From Lentzea albidocapillata (GTDB lineage Bacteria > Actinomycetota > Actinomycetes > Mycobacteriales > Pseudonocardiaceae), in the NCBI RefSeq assembly GCF_000719115.1, contig NZ_JOEA01000003.1:344160-408159 (forward strand): 64,000 bases of DNA. The letters are read 5' to 3'. Position numbers and translations under genes: made by a program. This document shows, piece by piece, positions 15,962 to 25,264 of the stretch (its first letter is position 1; each line of letters begins with the position of its first letter). The notes under the pieces are model-generated. The model was given only the letters and a program-made list of their open reading frames with translations. It searched no databases and was not told the DNA's origin.

Positions 15962-18286
15962 TCAGCCCAGCACGCAGAGCAGTGAACAGGCCTTCGCGGA
16001 CGACCACTCGCTGTACAGGCGGCCGGCACCGACCGGCGTGTACTTCGCCTTCGCCTTGTTGGTCAAGGGGAACAGCGATAGCAACGCGTACGTCGAGCAG
16101 TGGACCACGTTCGACTCACCGGGCTGCAGCGTGAACGGCCCGGTCCGGCAGGCCGGTTCCACGTCGTCGACCACGTAGGCGTCGACGATCGGGATCGGGC
16201 CGTTGTTCGTCACGGTGACCCGCCAGTACGCGGTGGCGTTCAGCAGGCCGAGGACGCCCACGGGTGCTTGCTTCACCCACGGACCAGAGCCGCCCGCCTT
16301 GCAGTTGGCCGGCGTGTACGAACCGCAGATCTCCTTGTTCACCAGCACGTTCGGCAGGCACGCGGTTCCTGGCGCGACCTGACGGGTCACCGTGTTGGAC
16401 GAGAAGCCGCCGGTCGCGTCGGTCCCGTTCGCCGTGTTCGCGACGGACGTGACCGCGCACTCCGCGGAGATCGTGGTGCGGAAGCACATCTGTGGCGGGT
16501 CACCGTTGAACTCCACGGCCAGGGACGGCTGGTTGCCGCCGCCGAAGTCCGCGGCGTTGTTCAGCACGAGCGACGCGGTGAGCGTCAGCGAACCGGCGGT
16601 GACGCCGGTCAGGTCCACCGTGCCGTCCAGGGCGAACCCCGGTGTGGCAACAGGGTTCCCACCACCGTCCACGGCCTTCACTGTCGACGCGCCGAAGTTC
16701 ACGTTCGCTGGTGTCATGCCGATGAGCCGTGCTTTGCTGTAAGTGGTGGTGTGCGGTTGTCCGTCGCAGTAGAACTGCGAGGGGTTGAGCGACACGGAGG
16801 CGCCGCTGCGAACGCAGGGCGACGCCCCCGTGTCAGGATCCAGTGAGAACAGCACGCCCGCGTCTCCCAGCCCGAGCAGACAGCCGGTGGGAGCGTCGTA
16901 GGCGTAGCCGTAATCTCTCGTGATGCCGTTGTTGACCGTCGGATGTGTGATGCGCGATGGCATTCCGGCGCACGACGTCCCGGTGCTCCAGTCGTGGCAC
17001 ACCGTCGCGCCCACGTACGGGCCGCTCCAGATACCGAAGTAGCTGCGCACGCGGTCTCCGGTGCGCACCACCTCCGGGGTGAACACCCAGGTGTGGCTCT
17101 CCAGCGCGCCCATGCCACCGGACAGCGGCGAACCGTCGATGGCGTAACAGGTGGTGACGTTCGTGGCTCCGGACGTGCTCGCGCACGCACCGGTCTCCTC
17201 ACCCGTTGTGCTGTAAGCGGTGTAGGCGTTGTAGGTGTAGTTGGCCGGGGGGCCGAGCGTCTTCGGGGCCGGCCAGCCCGCGCACGCGCTCGTCGTACCG
17301 GGGTCGAAACAGCCCATCATGGGCACACCGCTGCCGTACAGCGACGACGACGCGAACAGCTTGCCTCCGGCGACGGCCAGCGCGCCGAGGTAGTAGCCGC
17401 CGTGGTCGGTGAACGGCACGATCGGCGCGTAGGGCTGGCCCCCGCACGGGCTCTGCGTGGCGGTCGTCCAGCACACCACGTGCCCGGAGTTCGCCACGCC
17501 GTAGAGGTTTCCGCCGACCTGGACGAGTCCCGCCATCTCGAACGTCTGCCCGGTCCGGTTCATCAGCGGCCAGTAGCCGCAGTTGCCCGGCGCGGCGAGG
17601 TCGAGGCAGCCGACGCCGATCGAGGACGCCGTGGTGGCCGAGTAGTACACGCGGGCGGGGTTCGCCGGGTCGCGGACGTACTGCGGCGCGAGGGGGCTGG
17701 AGATGTCGCCCGTGTACCCCGTCCCGAGCGGGCCGGGCGCGGTGTTGAGCGGCTTCGGCCACGGACCGCCCGCACAGAGCGAGCTCGTCGCGAGATCGGT
17801 GCACACCAGCTTCGGATCGGTGAGACCCAGGTGGTGGTAGACGTTCCACGCCTGCAGGCGCCCGTCCGGCGTGCGGTGCAGCATCGGGATGAAGCCGTCA
17901 CCGCCGGTGCTGCTCGCGCTGGCCCGCACCGGCGGCGTCAGCACGCTGGAGAACGACTTGCCTCCGTTGCGCACGTCGGGGTGTGTGGCGGTGACCGGGT
18001 TGCCCTCGGTGCCGGTCCAGCCCGGCGGCACCTGCAGCGAGCCGGCCAGCAAGGTCTGGCCCGCGCCGATGGGGTCGGTGATCGAAGCGGCACCGTTGGC
18101 ACCGTTCGGGTAGGACACGACCCAGGAGGCGACATCGCCGTGGGAGGCGGGATCGGACACGCCCTGCACGGACTTGGTGAGAGTGGACACGGGCGGCTGA
18201 GCGGCCACGGGTACTGCGGCGGTGAGCGTGCTGCCAGCGAGCACGCCCGCTAGCACCATCGCCGGCAAACGTCTTCGCACGAGCAT
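15962..18286 (-). CDS. Large secreted protein of unknown function with DUF11-like repeat regions
   Basis: The 774-residue protein has a Sec signal peptide (RRRLPAMVLAGVLAGSTLTA, then AVPVAAQ, cleavage about residue 29). It then has an isopeptide/DUF11-like segment (STLTKSVQGVSDPASHGDVA). A middle portion of about 400 residues is rich in Gly, Tyr and Cys, where phrases such as CAGGPWP, CAGWPAP and CAGMPSR recur; this may be a beta-propeller of irregular repeats. The C-terminal part (about 600-774) has a second DUF11-like domain with VTVTNNGPIPIVDAYVVDD. There is no LPXTG or membrane anchor, so it is probably released or wall-associated. ATG 18286 has a GAAGGG ribosome site. The function is not recognised. 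Confidence 0.78.
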   Translation of the reverse strand: MLVRRRLPAMVLAGVLAGSTLTAAVPVAAQPPVSTLTKSVQGVSDPASHGDVASWVVSYPNGANGAASITDPIGAGQTLLAGSLQVPPGWTGTEGNPVTATHPDVRNGGKSFSSVLTPPVRASASSTGGDGFIPMLHRTPDGRLQAWNVYHHLGLTDPKLVCTDLATSSLCAGGPWPKPLNTAPGPLGTGYTGDISSPLAPQYVRDPANPARVYYSATTASSIGVGCLDLAAPGNCGYWPLMNRTGQTFEMAGLVQVGGNLYGVANSGHVVCWTTATQSPCGGQPYAPIVPFTDHGGYYLGALAVAGGKLFASSSLYGSGVPMMGCFDPGTTSACAGWPAPKTLGPPANYTYNAYTAYSTTGEETGACASTSGATNVTTCYAIDGSPLSGGMGALESHTWVFTPEVVRTGDRVRSYFGIWSGPYVGATVCHDWSTGTSCAGMPSRITHPTVNNGITRDYGYAYDAPTGCLLGLGDAGVLFSLDPDTGASPCVRSGASVSLNPSQFYCDGQPHTTTYSKARLIGMTPANVNFGASTVKAVDGGGNPVATPGFALDGTVDLTGVTAGSLTLTASLVLNNAADFGGGNQPSLAVEFNGDPPQMCFRTTISAECAVTSVANTANGTDATGGFSSNTVTRQVAPGTACLPNVLVNKEICGSYTPANCKAGGSGPWVKQAPVGVLGLLNATAYWRVTVTNNGPIPIVDAYVVDDVEPACRTGPFTLQPGESNVVHCSTYALLSLFPLTNKAKAKYTPVGAGRLYSEWSSAKACSLLCVLG

Positions 18287-18481
18287 GATCCCTTCGGTGG
18301 CGGGTTCGTTCGGGAACTGACCGCCGACGCTAGGGACGTCCTCTGTGCGGGAAAAACCCCCTCACCCGCGTGCACGTGATGTCTGCACCATCAGACCAAT
18401 GTGCGAATGCTGAACATGTGACCGGACAAGAGATTCCATTTCGTTGCCGAATCAAGTTTCACCTGAACGCCACTGAAACGC

Positions 18482-20854
18482 CTATGCGAGAAGCGAATGC
18501 TCGCGGTGCGGGGTCCAGCGCAGGTGCACGGTGCGGTCGGGCGGGTCGGCTCGCAGCAGGGACAACCGCGGCCGGACGGCGTCGGTGCGCGCGGACGGCG
18601 GCTTGCGGCTGCCGGCGCGGTACTGGACCGGCCACTCGGCCCGGTAGCCCTGTTCGGCCGCCGCGTGCAGCGTCCAGTGCGGGTCGTACAGGTGCGTGCG
18701 CCCGATCGCGCACAGGTCCGCGCGGCCCGCCAGCAGGATGGAGTTGACGTCGTCGTAGGAGGCGATGGCGCCGACCGCGATGACGGCCGCGCCCGTGACC
18801 TCGTGGCGGATGCGGTCCGCGAACGGCGTCTGGTAGCTGCGGCCGTACGCAGGGCGCTCGTCCGCCGTGACCTGGCCGGTGGAGACGTCGATCGCGTCCG
18901 CGCCGTGGGCGACGAACGCGCGGGCGATCTCCACGGCGTCGTGCTCGGTGTTGCCGCCGTCGACCCAGTCGGTCGCAGAGATGCGCACGATCATCGGGCG
19001 CTCGGCCGGCCACACGGCACGGACGGCGTCGAACACTTCCAGGGGGAACCTCAGCCGGTTGGCCAGCGAACCGGCGTACTCGTCCGTGCGCTGGTTCGCG
19101 ATCGGTGAGAGGAACGAGGACAACAGATAGCCGTGCGCGCAGTGCAGTTCGAGCAGGTCGAACCCTGCTTCGGCACCACGTTCCGCAGCCGCGACGAACT
19201 CCGCGGTGATCCGGTCCAGATCCTCGCGAGCGGCCTCGGCGGGGATCGGCGATCCGGGGCCGTACGGCAGCGGAGATGGGCCGATGACGTCCCAGTTGCC
19301 CTCGGGCAGCGGTTCGTCCATGCCCTCCCACATCAGGCGGGTGGAGCCCTTGCGGCCGGAGTGGCCGAGTTGCAGGCCGATGCGGGCGGTGCTCCGCTCG
19401 TGCGCGAAGGCCACGATCCGGGCCCAGGAGTCGCGCTGCTCGTCGGTCCACATACCGGTGCAGCCGGGCGTGATGCGGCCCTCGGACGAGACGCAGACCA
19501 TTTCGGTCATCACCAGTCCCGCGCCGCCCATGGCCTTCGACCCCAGGTGGACGAGGTGGAAGTCGCCCGGCACGCCGTCGACGGCGGAGTACATGTCCAT
19601 CGCCGAGACGATCACGCGGTTCTTGAGTTCCAGCTGTCCCAGGCGGAACGGCTGGAACATCGCCGGGGCCGTGCTCCGGAGTCCCTGGGAGGCGGCGAAG
19701 GCGGCGTCGACGCGGTCGGCGAACTCCGGGTCGCGGGTGCGCAGGTTGTCGTAGGTGATCCGGCGCGAGCGCGTGAGCAGGTTGAAGCAGAACCGGGTCG
19801 GCTCCTGCTCCGCGTACATGCCGATGTTCTCGAACCACTCCAGGGACGCCTGGGCAGCCCGCTGGGTCGACTCGACGACGGGGCGCCGCTCGGTCTCGTA
19901 GGCCGTCAGCGCGGTCTCGACGTCACGGTGTTCGTGCAGGCACGCGGCGAGGGCGAGCGAGTCCTCCATCGCGAGTTTGGTGCCCGAGCCGATCGAGAAG
20001 TGCGCGGTGTGCGCGGCGTCGCCCACGAGGACGACGTTGCCGTGGTGCCACCGTTCATTGCGCACGGTGGTGAAGCTGAGCCACTTCGAGTTGTTGGCGA
20101 ACACCTGGTGGCCGGCCAGCTCCTCCGCGAACAGCTCGCGGATCCGCTGGACGGCGTGTTCGTCCGAGACACCCGGCGCGAACTCCTGGGCGGTGTCGAA
20201 ACCGGCGCGGCGCCACACGTCCTCGTGCATCTCGACGATGAACGTGGAACCGCTGTCGGAGTAGGGATAGCCGTGGACCTGCATGGTCCCCCACGGCGTG
20301 TCCTTGATGAAGAACTGGAACGCCTCGAAGACCAGATCCGTGCCGAGCCACATGTACTTGTTGCGGCGCGGGTCCACAGTGGAACGGAAGACGTCCGGGA
20401 AGGACTGCCGCACCAGCGAGTTGACGCCGTCCGCGCCGACCACGAGGTCATGTGACGCGCTCAGGACTTCCGCGGCGGGCGCGGGCGTCGAGAAGTGCAC
20501 GACCACGCCGAGATCGCGGCACCGCCGCTGGAGGAGACCGAGCAGTTCCTTGCGGCTCATCGCGGCGAACCCCTGCCCGCCCACGGTGTGGCTCTCGCCG
20601 CGGTAGTGGATGTCGATGTCCGTCCAGCGCGCGAACCGGCGTGACATTGCCTCGGCGAACTCCGGGTCGGCGTTCTCGATCCCGCCGAGCGTCTCGTCGG
20701 AGAACACCACGCCGAAGCCGAACGTCACGTCGGCAGCGTCGCGTTCCCAGATGGTGACATCATGCGAAGGGTCGAGCTGTTTCATCAGCGCGGCGAGGTA
20801 GAGCCCACCGGGGCCGCCTCCGACGATCGCGATCTTTCTGGCTGCGATCCTCAT
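18482..20854 (-). CDS. Aryl-CoA monooxygenase/reductase fusion (2-aminobenzoyl-CoA or salicylyl-CoA 5-hydroxylase type)
   Basis: This two-domain flavoenzyme has 790 residues. The N-terminal half is a class A flavin monooxygenase: GGGPGG at about 12-17, VVGADGVNSLVRQ, and GDAAHTAHFSIGSG. The C-terminal half, from about 400, is an Old Yellow Enzyme barrel with FQPFRLGQLELKNRVI, LQLGHSGRKGS and HCAHGYLLSSFLSP. This architecture is that of 2-aminobenzoyl-CoA monooxygenase/reductase and of proteins annotated bifunctional salicylyl-CoA 5-hydroxylase. It would hydroxylate and partly reduce a CoA-activated aromatic ring. Its ATG (20854) overlaps the ligase stop (ATGA). It is the last gene of a four-gene operon. 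Anthranilate and salicylate cannot be told apart from sequence; the RidA gene nearby favours an amino substrate. Confidence 0.88.
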   Translation of the reverse strand: MRIAARKIAIVGGGPGGLYLAALMKQLDPSHDVTIWERDAADVTFGFGVVFSDETLGGIENADPEFAEAMSRRFARWTDIDIHYRGESHTVGGQGFAAMSRKELLGLLQRRCRDLGVVVHFSTPAPAAEVLSASHDLVVGADGVNSLVRQSFPDVFRSTVDPRRNKYMWLGTDLVFEAFQFFIKDTPWGTMQVHGYPYSDSGSTFIVEMHEDVWRRAGFDTAQEFAPGVSDEHAVQRIRELFAEELAGHQVFANNSKWLSFTTVRNERWHHGNVVLVGDAAHTAHFSIGSGTKLAMEDSLALAACLHEHRDVETALTAYETERRPVVESTQRAAQASLEWFENIGMYAEQEPTRFCFNLLTRSRRITYDNLRTRDPEFADRVDAAFAASQGLRSTAPAMFQPFRLGQLELKNRVIVSAMDMYSAVDGVPGDFHLVHLGSKAMGGAGLVMTEMVCVSSEGRITPGCTGMWTDEQRDSWARIVAFAHERSTARIGLQLGHSGRKGSTRLMWEGMDEPLPEGNWDVIGPSPLPYGPGSPIPAEAAREDLDRITAEFVAAAERGAEAGFDLLELHCAHGYLLSSFLSPIANQRTDEYAGSLANRLRFPLEVFDAVRAVWPAERPMIVRISATDWVDGGNTEHDAVEIARAFVAHGADAIDVSTGQVTADERPAYGRSYQTPFADRIRHEVTGAAVIAVGAIASYDDVNSILLAGRADLCAIGRTHLYDPHWTLHAAAEQGYRAEWPVQYRAGSRKPPSARTDAVRPRLSLLRADPPDRTVHLRWTPHREHSLLA

Positions 20855-22437
20855 GTCAGCACCTCGTCCTCGACGATCTTGCGGAGTGCGAAGCGCTGCA
20901 GCTTGCCGCTGGCGTTGCGCGGCAACGACGTGCGGAACCGCACCTCGCGCGGGTACTTGTAGGGCGCGATGGTCCGCTTCACGTGGTCCTGGATCTCCCT
21001 GGCCTTCGCGTCGGAGCCCGGCACGCCGTCGCGCAGCACCACGAAGGCGCAGACGACCGCGCCGCGTTCGTCGTCGGGCTTGGCGACGACAGCGGACTCC
21101 AGCACGTCCGGGTGGGTGTCGATGGCCTCCTCGACCTCGGGGCCGCCGATGTTGTAGCCGGAGGAGACGATCATGTGGTCGCTGCGGGCGTGGTAGTGGA
21201 AGTAGCCGTCCTCGTCGCGGTGGAAGACGTCACCGGTGACGTTCCAGCCGTCCACCACGTAGTCCTTCTGCCGCTCGTCGTCGAGGTAGCGGCAGCCGAC
21301 GGGGCCGATCACGCCGAGGCGTCCCTGCTCGCCGGGGCCGAGTTCCTCGCCGTCGGGGCCGAGCACGGTGGCGCGGTAGCCCGGCACCGGTTTGCCGGTG
21401 GAGCCGGGCCGGATGTCGTCACCGGCGGCAGAGATGAAGATGTGCAACAGCTCCGTGGCGCCGATGCCGTCGATCACCTTCAGCCCCAGCCGATCCCGCA
21501 GCCGTTGCCAGGTCTCCTGGGGGATGTGCTCGCCGGCCGACACCGCGGTCCGCAGGCCGCCGAGCTTCGCCTCGATGCCCTCGCGCAGGATCGCCTTGTA
21601 CGCGGTCGGCGCCGTCGCGAGCACCGTGACTCCGTGCTGTTGCACGAGGTCCGCGACCTGGGCGGGCGTGGCGGCCTCGGTCAGCAGGGCGCAGGCACCG
21701 GCCCGCAGCGGGAAGACGACGAGCATGCCCAGGCCGAACGTGAAGGCGAACGGGGCGGTGCAGGCGACGACGTCGTCCTCGGTCAGCCGCAGCACGTGCC
21801 GGCCGAAGGTGTTGTCGATGGACAGGACGTCGCGGTGGAAGTGCGCGGTGATCTTCGGTGTGCCGGTGCTGCCGGACGTCGGCGCCAGCAACGCCACGTC
21901 GTCGGCGGCGGTGTCCACGGCGGTGAACTGCCCCGACCTGGTCGCGGCGAGCACCTGGAGGTCGTCGTAGTCCACCACGGTCAGCGACGGCAGGTCTCGG
22001 ACGTCCTCCGTGAACCGCTGGTCCACCAACGCGATCGACGGACGGGTGCGCTCGACGATCGGCGCGAGTTCGCGGGTCCTCAACGCGGCCATGGTCGTCA
22101 CCACGACACCGCCCGCCTTGAGGACGCCGAGCCACGCGGCCACGGTCCACGGGTTGTTGGGCGAGCGGAGCAGAACCCGTTGTCCTGGAACGAGACCGAG
22201 CTCTTCGGTCAGCACCTGGGCCACCTGGTTCGCGCGGGTCAGCAACTCGCCGTAGGACCACGTCTCCCCCGCCGGCGTGCGCAGCGCGGGGCGGTCGGGG
22301 CCGAACCTCGCCACCGGGACGTCGATGAGCTCGGTGGCGGCGTTGAGCCGGGCCGGGTAGTCCAGTTCCGGCGTCGTGAACTCGATGGCAGGCCACAGCG
22401 CCGCGGGAGGTAAGTGGTCGCGAGCGAAGGTGTCCAT
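20851..22437 (-). CDS. Benzoate-CoA ligase family aryl-CoA synthetase
   Basis: This 528-residue adenylate-forming enzyme activates an aromatic acid to its CoA thioester. Motifs are LLAPTSGSTGTPK (phosphate loop), GIGATELLHIF, a YHARSDHMIVSSGYNIGGPEVEE hinge (A8, given here in part) and PRNASGKLQR with the catalytic lysine. The segment around GATELLHIFISA is typical of the benzoate/2-aminobenzoate-CoA ligase subgroup. ATG 22437 has GAAGGA nine nt upstream; the frame extends to 22668, but that part lies inside the thioesterase gene. It is coupled to the monooxygenase/reductase gene by an ATGA overlap. Confidence 0.9.
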   Translation of the reverse strand: MDTFARDHLPPAALWPAIEFTTPELDYPARLNAATELIDVPVARFGPDRPALRTPAGETWSYGELLTRANQVAQVLTEELGLVPGQRVLLRSPNNPWTVAAWLGVLKAGGVVVTTMAALRTRELAPIVERTRPSIALVDQRFTEDVRDLPSLTVVDYDDLQVLAATRSGQFTAVDTAADDVALLAPTSGSTGTPKITAHFHRDVLSIDNTFGRHVLRLTEDDVVACTAPFAFTFGLGMLVVFPLRAGACALLTEAATPAQVADLVQQHGVTVLATAPTAYKAILREGIEAKLGGLRTAVSAGEHIPQETWQRLRDRLGLKVIDGIGATELLHIFISAAGDDIRPGSTGKPVPGYRATVLGPDGEELGPGEQGRLGVIGPVGCRYLDDERQKDYVVDGWNVTGDVFHRDEDGYFHYHARSDHMIVSSGYNIGGPEVEEAIDTHPDVLESAVVAKPDDERGAVVCAFVVLRDGVPGSDAKAREIQDHVKRTIAPYKYPREVRFRTSLPRNASGKLQRFALRKIVEDEVLT

Positions 22438-22463
22438 GGGTGAAGTCCTTCCCGGGCGGCGGG

Positions 22464-23363
22464 TCAGGAAGCGCGGATCATGCCCTCCTGGGCAACGGTG
22501 GCGAGGTGGAGGCCATCGCGGGTGAAGAAGCGGCCGTGGCCGAGTCCCCGGCCCGCGTCGGCGGCGACGGCCTCCTGCACGTAGAGGAGCCAGTCGTCGA
22601 TCGGACCCTCGCGGTGGAACCACATCGCGTGGTCGAGGCTCGCGGTGACGAGGCCCGGCCGGGCCCACGGCAGGTCGAGGACCCGCAGGACGGGCTCGAG
22701 GATCGTGTAGTCGCAGACGTAGGCCAGTGCGGCGAGGTCACGCTGGGCGTCGGTCAGGCCGTCGACCGGGCGCAGCGCGTCGAACGGCTTGATCCACACG
22801 GCCTGGTGCGGGACCTTCTCGCCTTCGACCGCGAGGTAGACCGGGCCGGGCGCGTGCCGCATGTCGAAGCTGCGGCCGCCGGACCAGTAGGCCTTCGACT
22901 CCTCGGTCATCGAACCGCCGGAGCGTCCCGCGAGGAAGTCCGCGGAGCTTTCCAGCTCGTCCGGGCCTGGCAGGTCGCCGGTGAACTCGGTCCGATACCC
23001 GCCGCCCGGCTCGCCCGCGGCGAAGTTCGCGAGGCAGGCGTAGAGGGGCTTGCCGTTCTGGTAGCCGCGGACCTGCCGGGTGCTGTAGCCGCGGCCGTCG
23101 CGCAGCAGCTCGACCTCGTACCGCACCTGGGCGCCGATGTCGGCCGGGCGCAGGAAGTAGCTGTGCATCGAGTGCAGCGTCTTGCCGTCCGTCACCGAAC
23201 GCATGGCGGCGGCTGCGGCTGCGGCGACCAGGTCCCCGCCGTAGGCCTTGGGCCACGGGCAGGGCTGGGTGACGGCGGTGAAGGCGAGGTCGAAGTGCTC
23301 CGGATCGGCCTTCTCCAGCGCGATGGCCTCGGTGAAGATCGCCGAAGTCGGCACGGGCGTCAT
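22464..23363 (-). CDS. Acyl-CoA thioesterase II (TesB-like)
   Basis: This 299-residue double-hotdog thioesterase is of the TesB/ACOT8 group. It has WPKAYGGDLVAAAAAAA and LHSMHSYFLRPADIGAQVRYEVE in the first hotdog. The second contains LVTASLDHAMWFHRE, with the catalytic Asp of SLDHAMW. It starts with ATG 23363 overlapping the cupin stop (ATGA) and ends 26 nt before the ligase gene. In this operon it may release free acid from a dead-end aryl-CoA or from a pathway product, and so protect CoA pools. It could alternatively catalyse an obligatory step; the sequence does not decide. Confidence 0.88.
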   Translation of the reverse strand: MTPVPTSAIFTEAIALEKADPEHFDLAFTAVTQPCPWPKAYGGDLVAAAAAAAMRSVTDGKTLHSMHSYFLRPADIGAQVRYEVELLRDGRGYSTRQVRGYQNGKPLYACLANFAAGEPGGGYRTEFTGDLPGPDELESSADFLAGRSGGSMTEESKAYWSGGRSFDMRHAPGPVYLAVEGEKVPHQAVWIKPFDALRPVDGLTDAQRDLAALAYVCDYTILEPVLRVLDLPWARPGLVTASLDHAMWFHREGPIDDWLLYVQEAVAADAGRGLGHGRFFTRDGLHLATVAQEGMIRAS

Positions 23364-23842
23364 CGGCTCAGCCAGTCGCGCAGGTCCTCGTCCGGCACGT
23401 CGTCGAGGTTCACGACGATGTTCTCCGGCGTCCGCGTGGTCATCCACGTGAGCGACTTGTTGCGGTCGAGGTTGCACTCGATGTGCGGCATGAACGGCGG
23501 CACGAACACCCAGTCACCCTCCTCCATGTCGACGTAGTCCTCGAACTTCTCCCCGAAGTAGATTCGCGCCCGGCCGGACAGCACGTAGCCGCCGGTCTCG
23601 GCCTCGCCGTGGTGGTGGGTGACCGAGCGGTAGCCCGGTTCGTTGGTGACCTTCCCGAACCACAGCTTCGTCGCCGGGGTGTGCTGGATGCTCACCCCCG
23701 AGATCCGGATCGCACCGCCGGAGTTCGCGGTGTCCGGGTTCTCGGCACCGCCGCGCGTCACGACCGGCGCGACCAGGCCGCTGGGCAGCCGGTACATCGA
23801 GTTGTCGCCGTCGAGCTGGTACTTGCTCAGGTCGGGCTCCAT
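23360..23842 (-). CDS. Cupin-domain protein of the aryl-CoA operon
   Basis: This 160-residue single cupin has metal-ligand motif 1 in VTHHHGEAETGGYVLSGRARIYFG (quoted in part: THHHGEAETGGYVLSG) and motif 2 in FVPPFMPHIECN. The metal site thus appears complete (His-x-His, Glu and a later His). It is too short for gentisate 1,2-dioxygenase (about 350 residues, two cupins). It could be a small ring-cleavage dioxygenase, an isomerase or a binding protein. It is the first gene of the minus-strand operon. No ribosome site precedes the ATG at 23842, which fits leaderless translation from the divergent promoter. Confidence 0.82.
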   Translation of the reverse strand: MEPDLSKYQLDGDNSMYRLPSGLVAPVVTRGGAENPDTANSGGAIRISGVSIQHTPATKLWFGKVTNEPGYRSVTHHHGEAETGGYVLSGRARIYFGEKFEDYVDMEEGDWVFVPPFMPHIECNLDRNKSLTWMTTRTPENIVVNLDDVPDEDLRDWLSR

Positions 23843-23882
23843 ATCTCGTATTCTTCACGACCGTCAGATAGTGTCAATACTC
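23843..23882. promoter_or_regulatory. Compact divergent promoter between the cupin and RidA genes
   Basis: Only 40 bp separate the two start codons. On the minus strand TTGACA (23877-23872) is a perfect -35, with a poor -10 (AGAATA) 17 bp on; start of transcription would fall at or next to the cupin ATG. On the plus strand TAGTGT (23869-23874) is a fair -10 placed so that transcription would start at the RidA ATG. Neither ATG has a ribosome site. A PaaX dimer bound here would block both operons. The promoter positions are inferred. Confidence 0.4.
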
Positions 23883-24299
23883 ATGAGGCCAGCAGCAGTG
23901 AACCCGGCCAGCCTTCCGGCGCCGAGCGGCTACTCCCACGGCACCCTCGCCGGCAACACCCTCCACCTCGGCGGGCAGACCGCCCTGGACGCCGACATGA
24001 AGATCGTTCCCGGTGGCATCGTCGAGCAGTTCCGCCAGGCGTTCGGCAACGTGCTGGCGACGTTGCGCGCGGCCGGGGGCGAACCGGAGGACCTGGTCAG
24101 CATCACGATCTACCTCACCGACATCCCGGACTACCAGGCTCACGGCAGGGAGATCGGCAAGGTGTGGCGCGAGCTCGCCGGCCCCGTCTACCCGGCCATG
24201 GCGGGCATCGGCTGCACCGCGCTGTGGCAGCCGGAAGCACTGATCGAGATCCTCGGCGTCGCCGTGATCCCGGAAGACCGGCTGGTCAGGCCCAGCTGA
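23883..24299 (+). CDS. RidA family enamine/imine deaminase-like protein
   Basis: This 138-residue RidA/YjgF protein has VNPASLPAPSGYSHG, NTLHLGGQTALDAD, ITIYLTDIPDY and a C-terminal AGIGCTALWQPEALIEI. The arginine that defines true RidA deaminases (in ...R-A.. near residue 105) is not evident here, so hydrolytic activity is uncertain; many pathway-linked Rid proteins lack it. ATG 23883 matches the usual N-terminus. GTG 23898 is an alternative with GAGG nine nt upstream. Divergent from the aryl-CoA operon, it may act on an unstable amino-cyclohexene product of the monooxygenase/reductase. It is followed 58 nt later by the FAH-family gene. Confidence 0.85.
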   Translation: MRPAAVNPASLPAPSGYSHGTLAGNTLHLGGQTALDADMKIVPGGIVEQFRQAFGNVLATLRAAGGEPEDLVSITIYLTDIPDYQAHGREIGKVWRELAGPVYPAMAGIGCTALWQPEALIEILGVAVIPEDRLVRPS

Positions 24300-24357
24300 A
24301 TCGATAGCGCTTTCATGATCTACGCAACGTGAACGCGATAGTCGAGGAGGTTCGCGG

Positions 24358-25230
24358 GTGAAGCTCGCTTCTGTGACGGTCGGCGGCGTCCGTCGTGGCG
24401 GTGTCGTCGACGGGGAGTCGATCGCGCTGCTGTCGTGCACGGTCGATGACGTCGTGCGGGGCGCTCCGGTCGAGACCGGCGAGGTCCTGCCGCTGGCGGA
24501 AGTGCGGCTGGAGGCGCCGCTGCACCGGTTCAACCGCGACATCCTCTGCACCGGCTGGAACTACTGGGACCACTTCGAGGAGTCCGCCGGCAAGCGCGAG
24601 GGTCAGGACCCGGTCTCCCGTCCGCTGCGCCCGACCTTCTTCACCAAGGGCCCGGACACGGTCGTCGGGCCGCACGACGCCATCGCCTACGACCCCGGGT
24701 TGTCCCAGAAGTGGGACTACGAGGCCGAGATCGCGATGGTCATCGGGCGCGACGGCCGTTCGATCCCGGAGGAGAAGGCGCTGGACCACGTGTTCGGCTT
24801 CCTCGTCGCCAACGACGTTTCGCAGCGCGATCTCCAACGCGCGCACGGCGGCCAATGGCTCAAGGGCAAGAGTCTCGACGCCACGATGCCGCTCGGACCG
24901 TGGCTGACCACCGTCGACGAGATCCACGACCTCGGCGGGCTGCGGGTCCAGTGCGAGGTCAACGGTGTCCTGCTGCAGGACGCGACCAGCGCGCAGATGG
25001 CGTTCTCCTTCGCGCGGATCATCGCCGAGCTCAGTCACGGCATGACCCTGCGCGCCGGCGACGTGATCCTGACCGGCACTCCCAGCGGCGTCGGCAACGC
25101 CCGCGAACCGCAGCTCTTCCTGCGCGACGGCGACGTCGTGGTCACGCGCGTCAGCGGCTTGGGCGAACTGCGCAACACCGTCACGCTGACCGACCTCGCC
25201 GGGCCGGGCGTTAAGCTCGCCGGCAGCTGA
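24358..25230 (+). CDS. Fumarylacetoacetate hydrolase family protein
   Basis: This 290-residue FAH-fold enzyme has the metal-binding glutamates in WDYEAEIAMVIG and the aspartate in VANDVSQRDLQRAHGGQW. It also has KSLDATMPLGPW and the family ending VILTGTPSGVGNAREP. FAH enzymes hydrolyse or hydrate beta-diketo acids or oxo-dienoates after ring opening, acting as cytoplasmic dimers with Mg2+. GTG 24358 has GAGGAGG eight nt upstream. Position between RidA and PaaX suggests it acts late in the aryl-CoA pathway. Fumarylpyruvate hydrolysis (gentisate branch) is one possible reaction. Confidence 0.9.
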   Translation: MKLASVTVGGVRRGGVVDGESIALLSCTVDDVVRGAPVETGEVLPLAEVRLEAPLHRFNRDILCTGWNYWDHFEESAGKREGQDPVSRPLRPTFFTKGPDTVVGPHDAIAYDPGLSQKWDYEAEIAMVIGRDGRSIPEEKALDHVFGFLVANDVSQRDLQRAHGGQWLKGKSLDATMPLGPWLTTVDEIHDLGGLRVQCEVNGVLLQDATSAQMAFSFARIIAELSHGMTLRAGDVILTGTPSGVGNAREPQLFLRDGDVVVTRVSGLGELRNTVTLTDLAGPGVKLAGS

Positions 25231-25264
25231 TCAAGGTGAGGAGAGGGCACTGAACGTCGCGGAC

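Noticed and set aside
23360..23842. Cupin as gentisate 1,2-dioxygenase
   Set aside because: Only 160 residues and one cupin unit; gentisate dioxygenases are about 350 residues with two.
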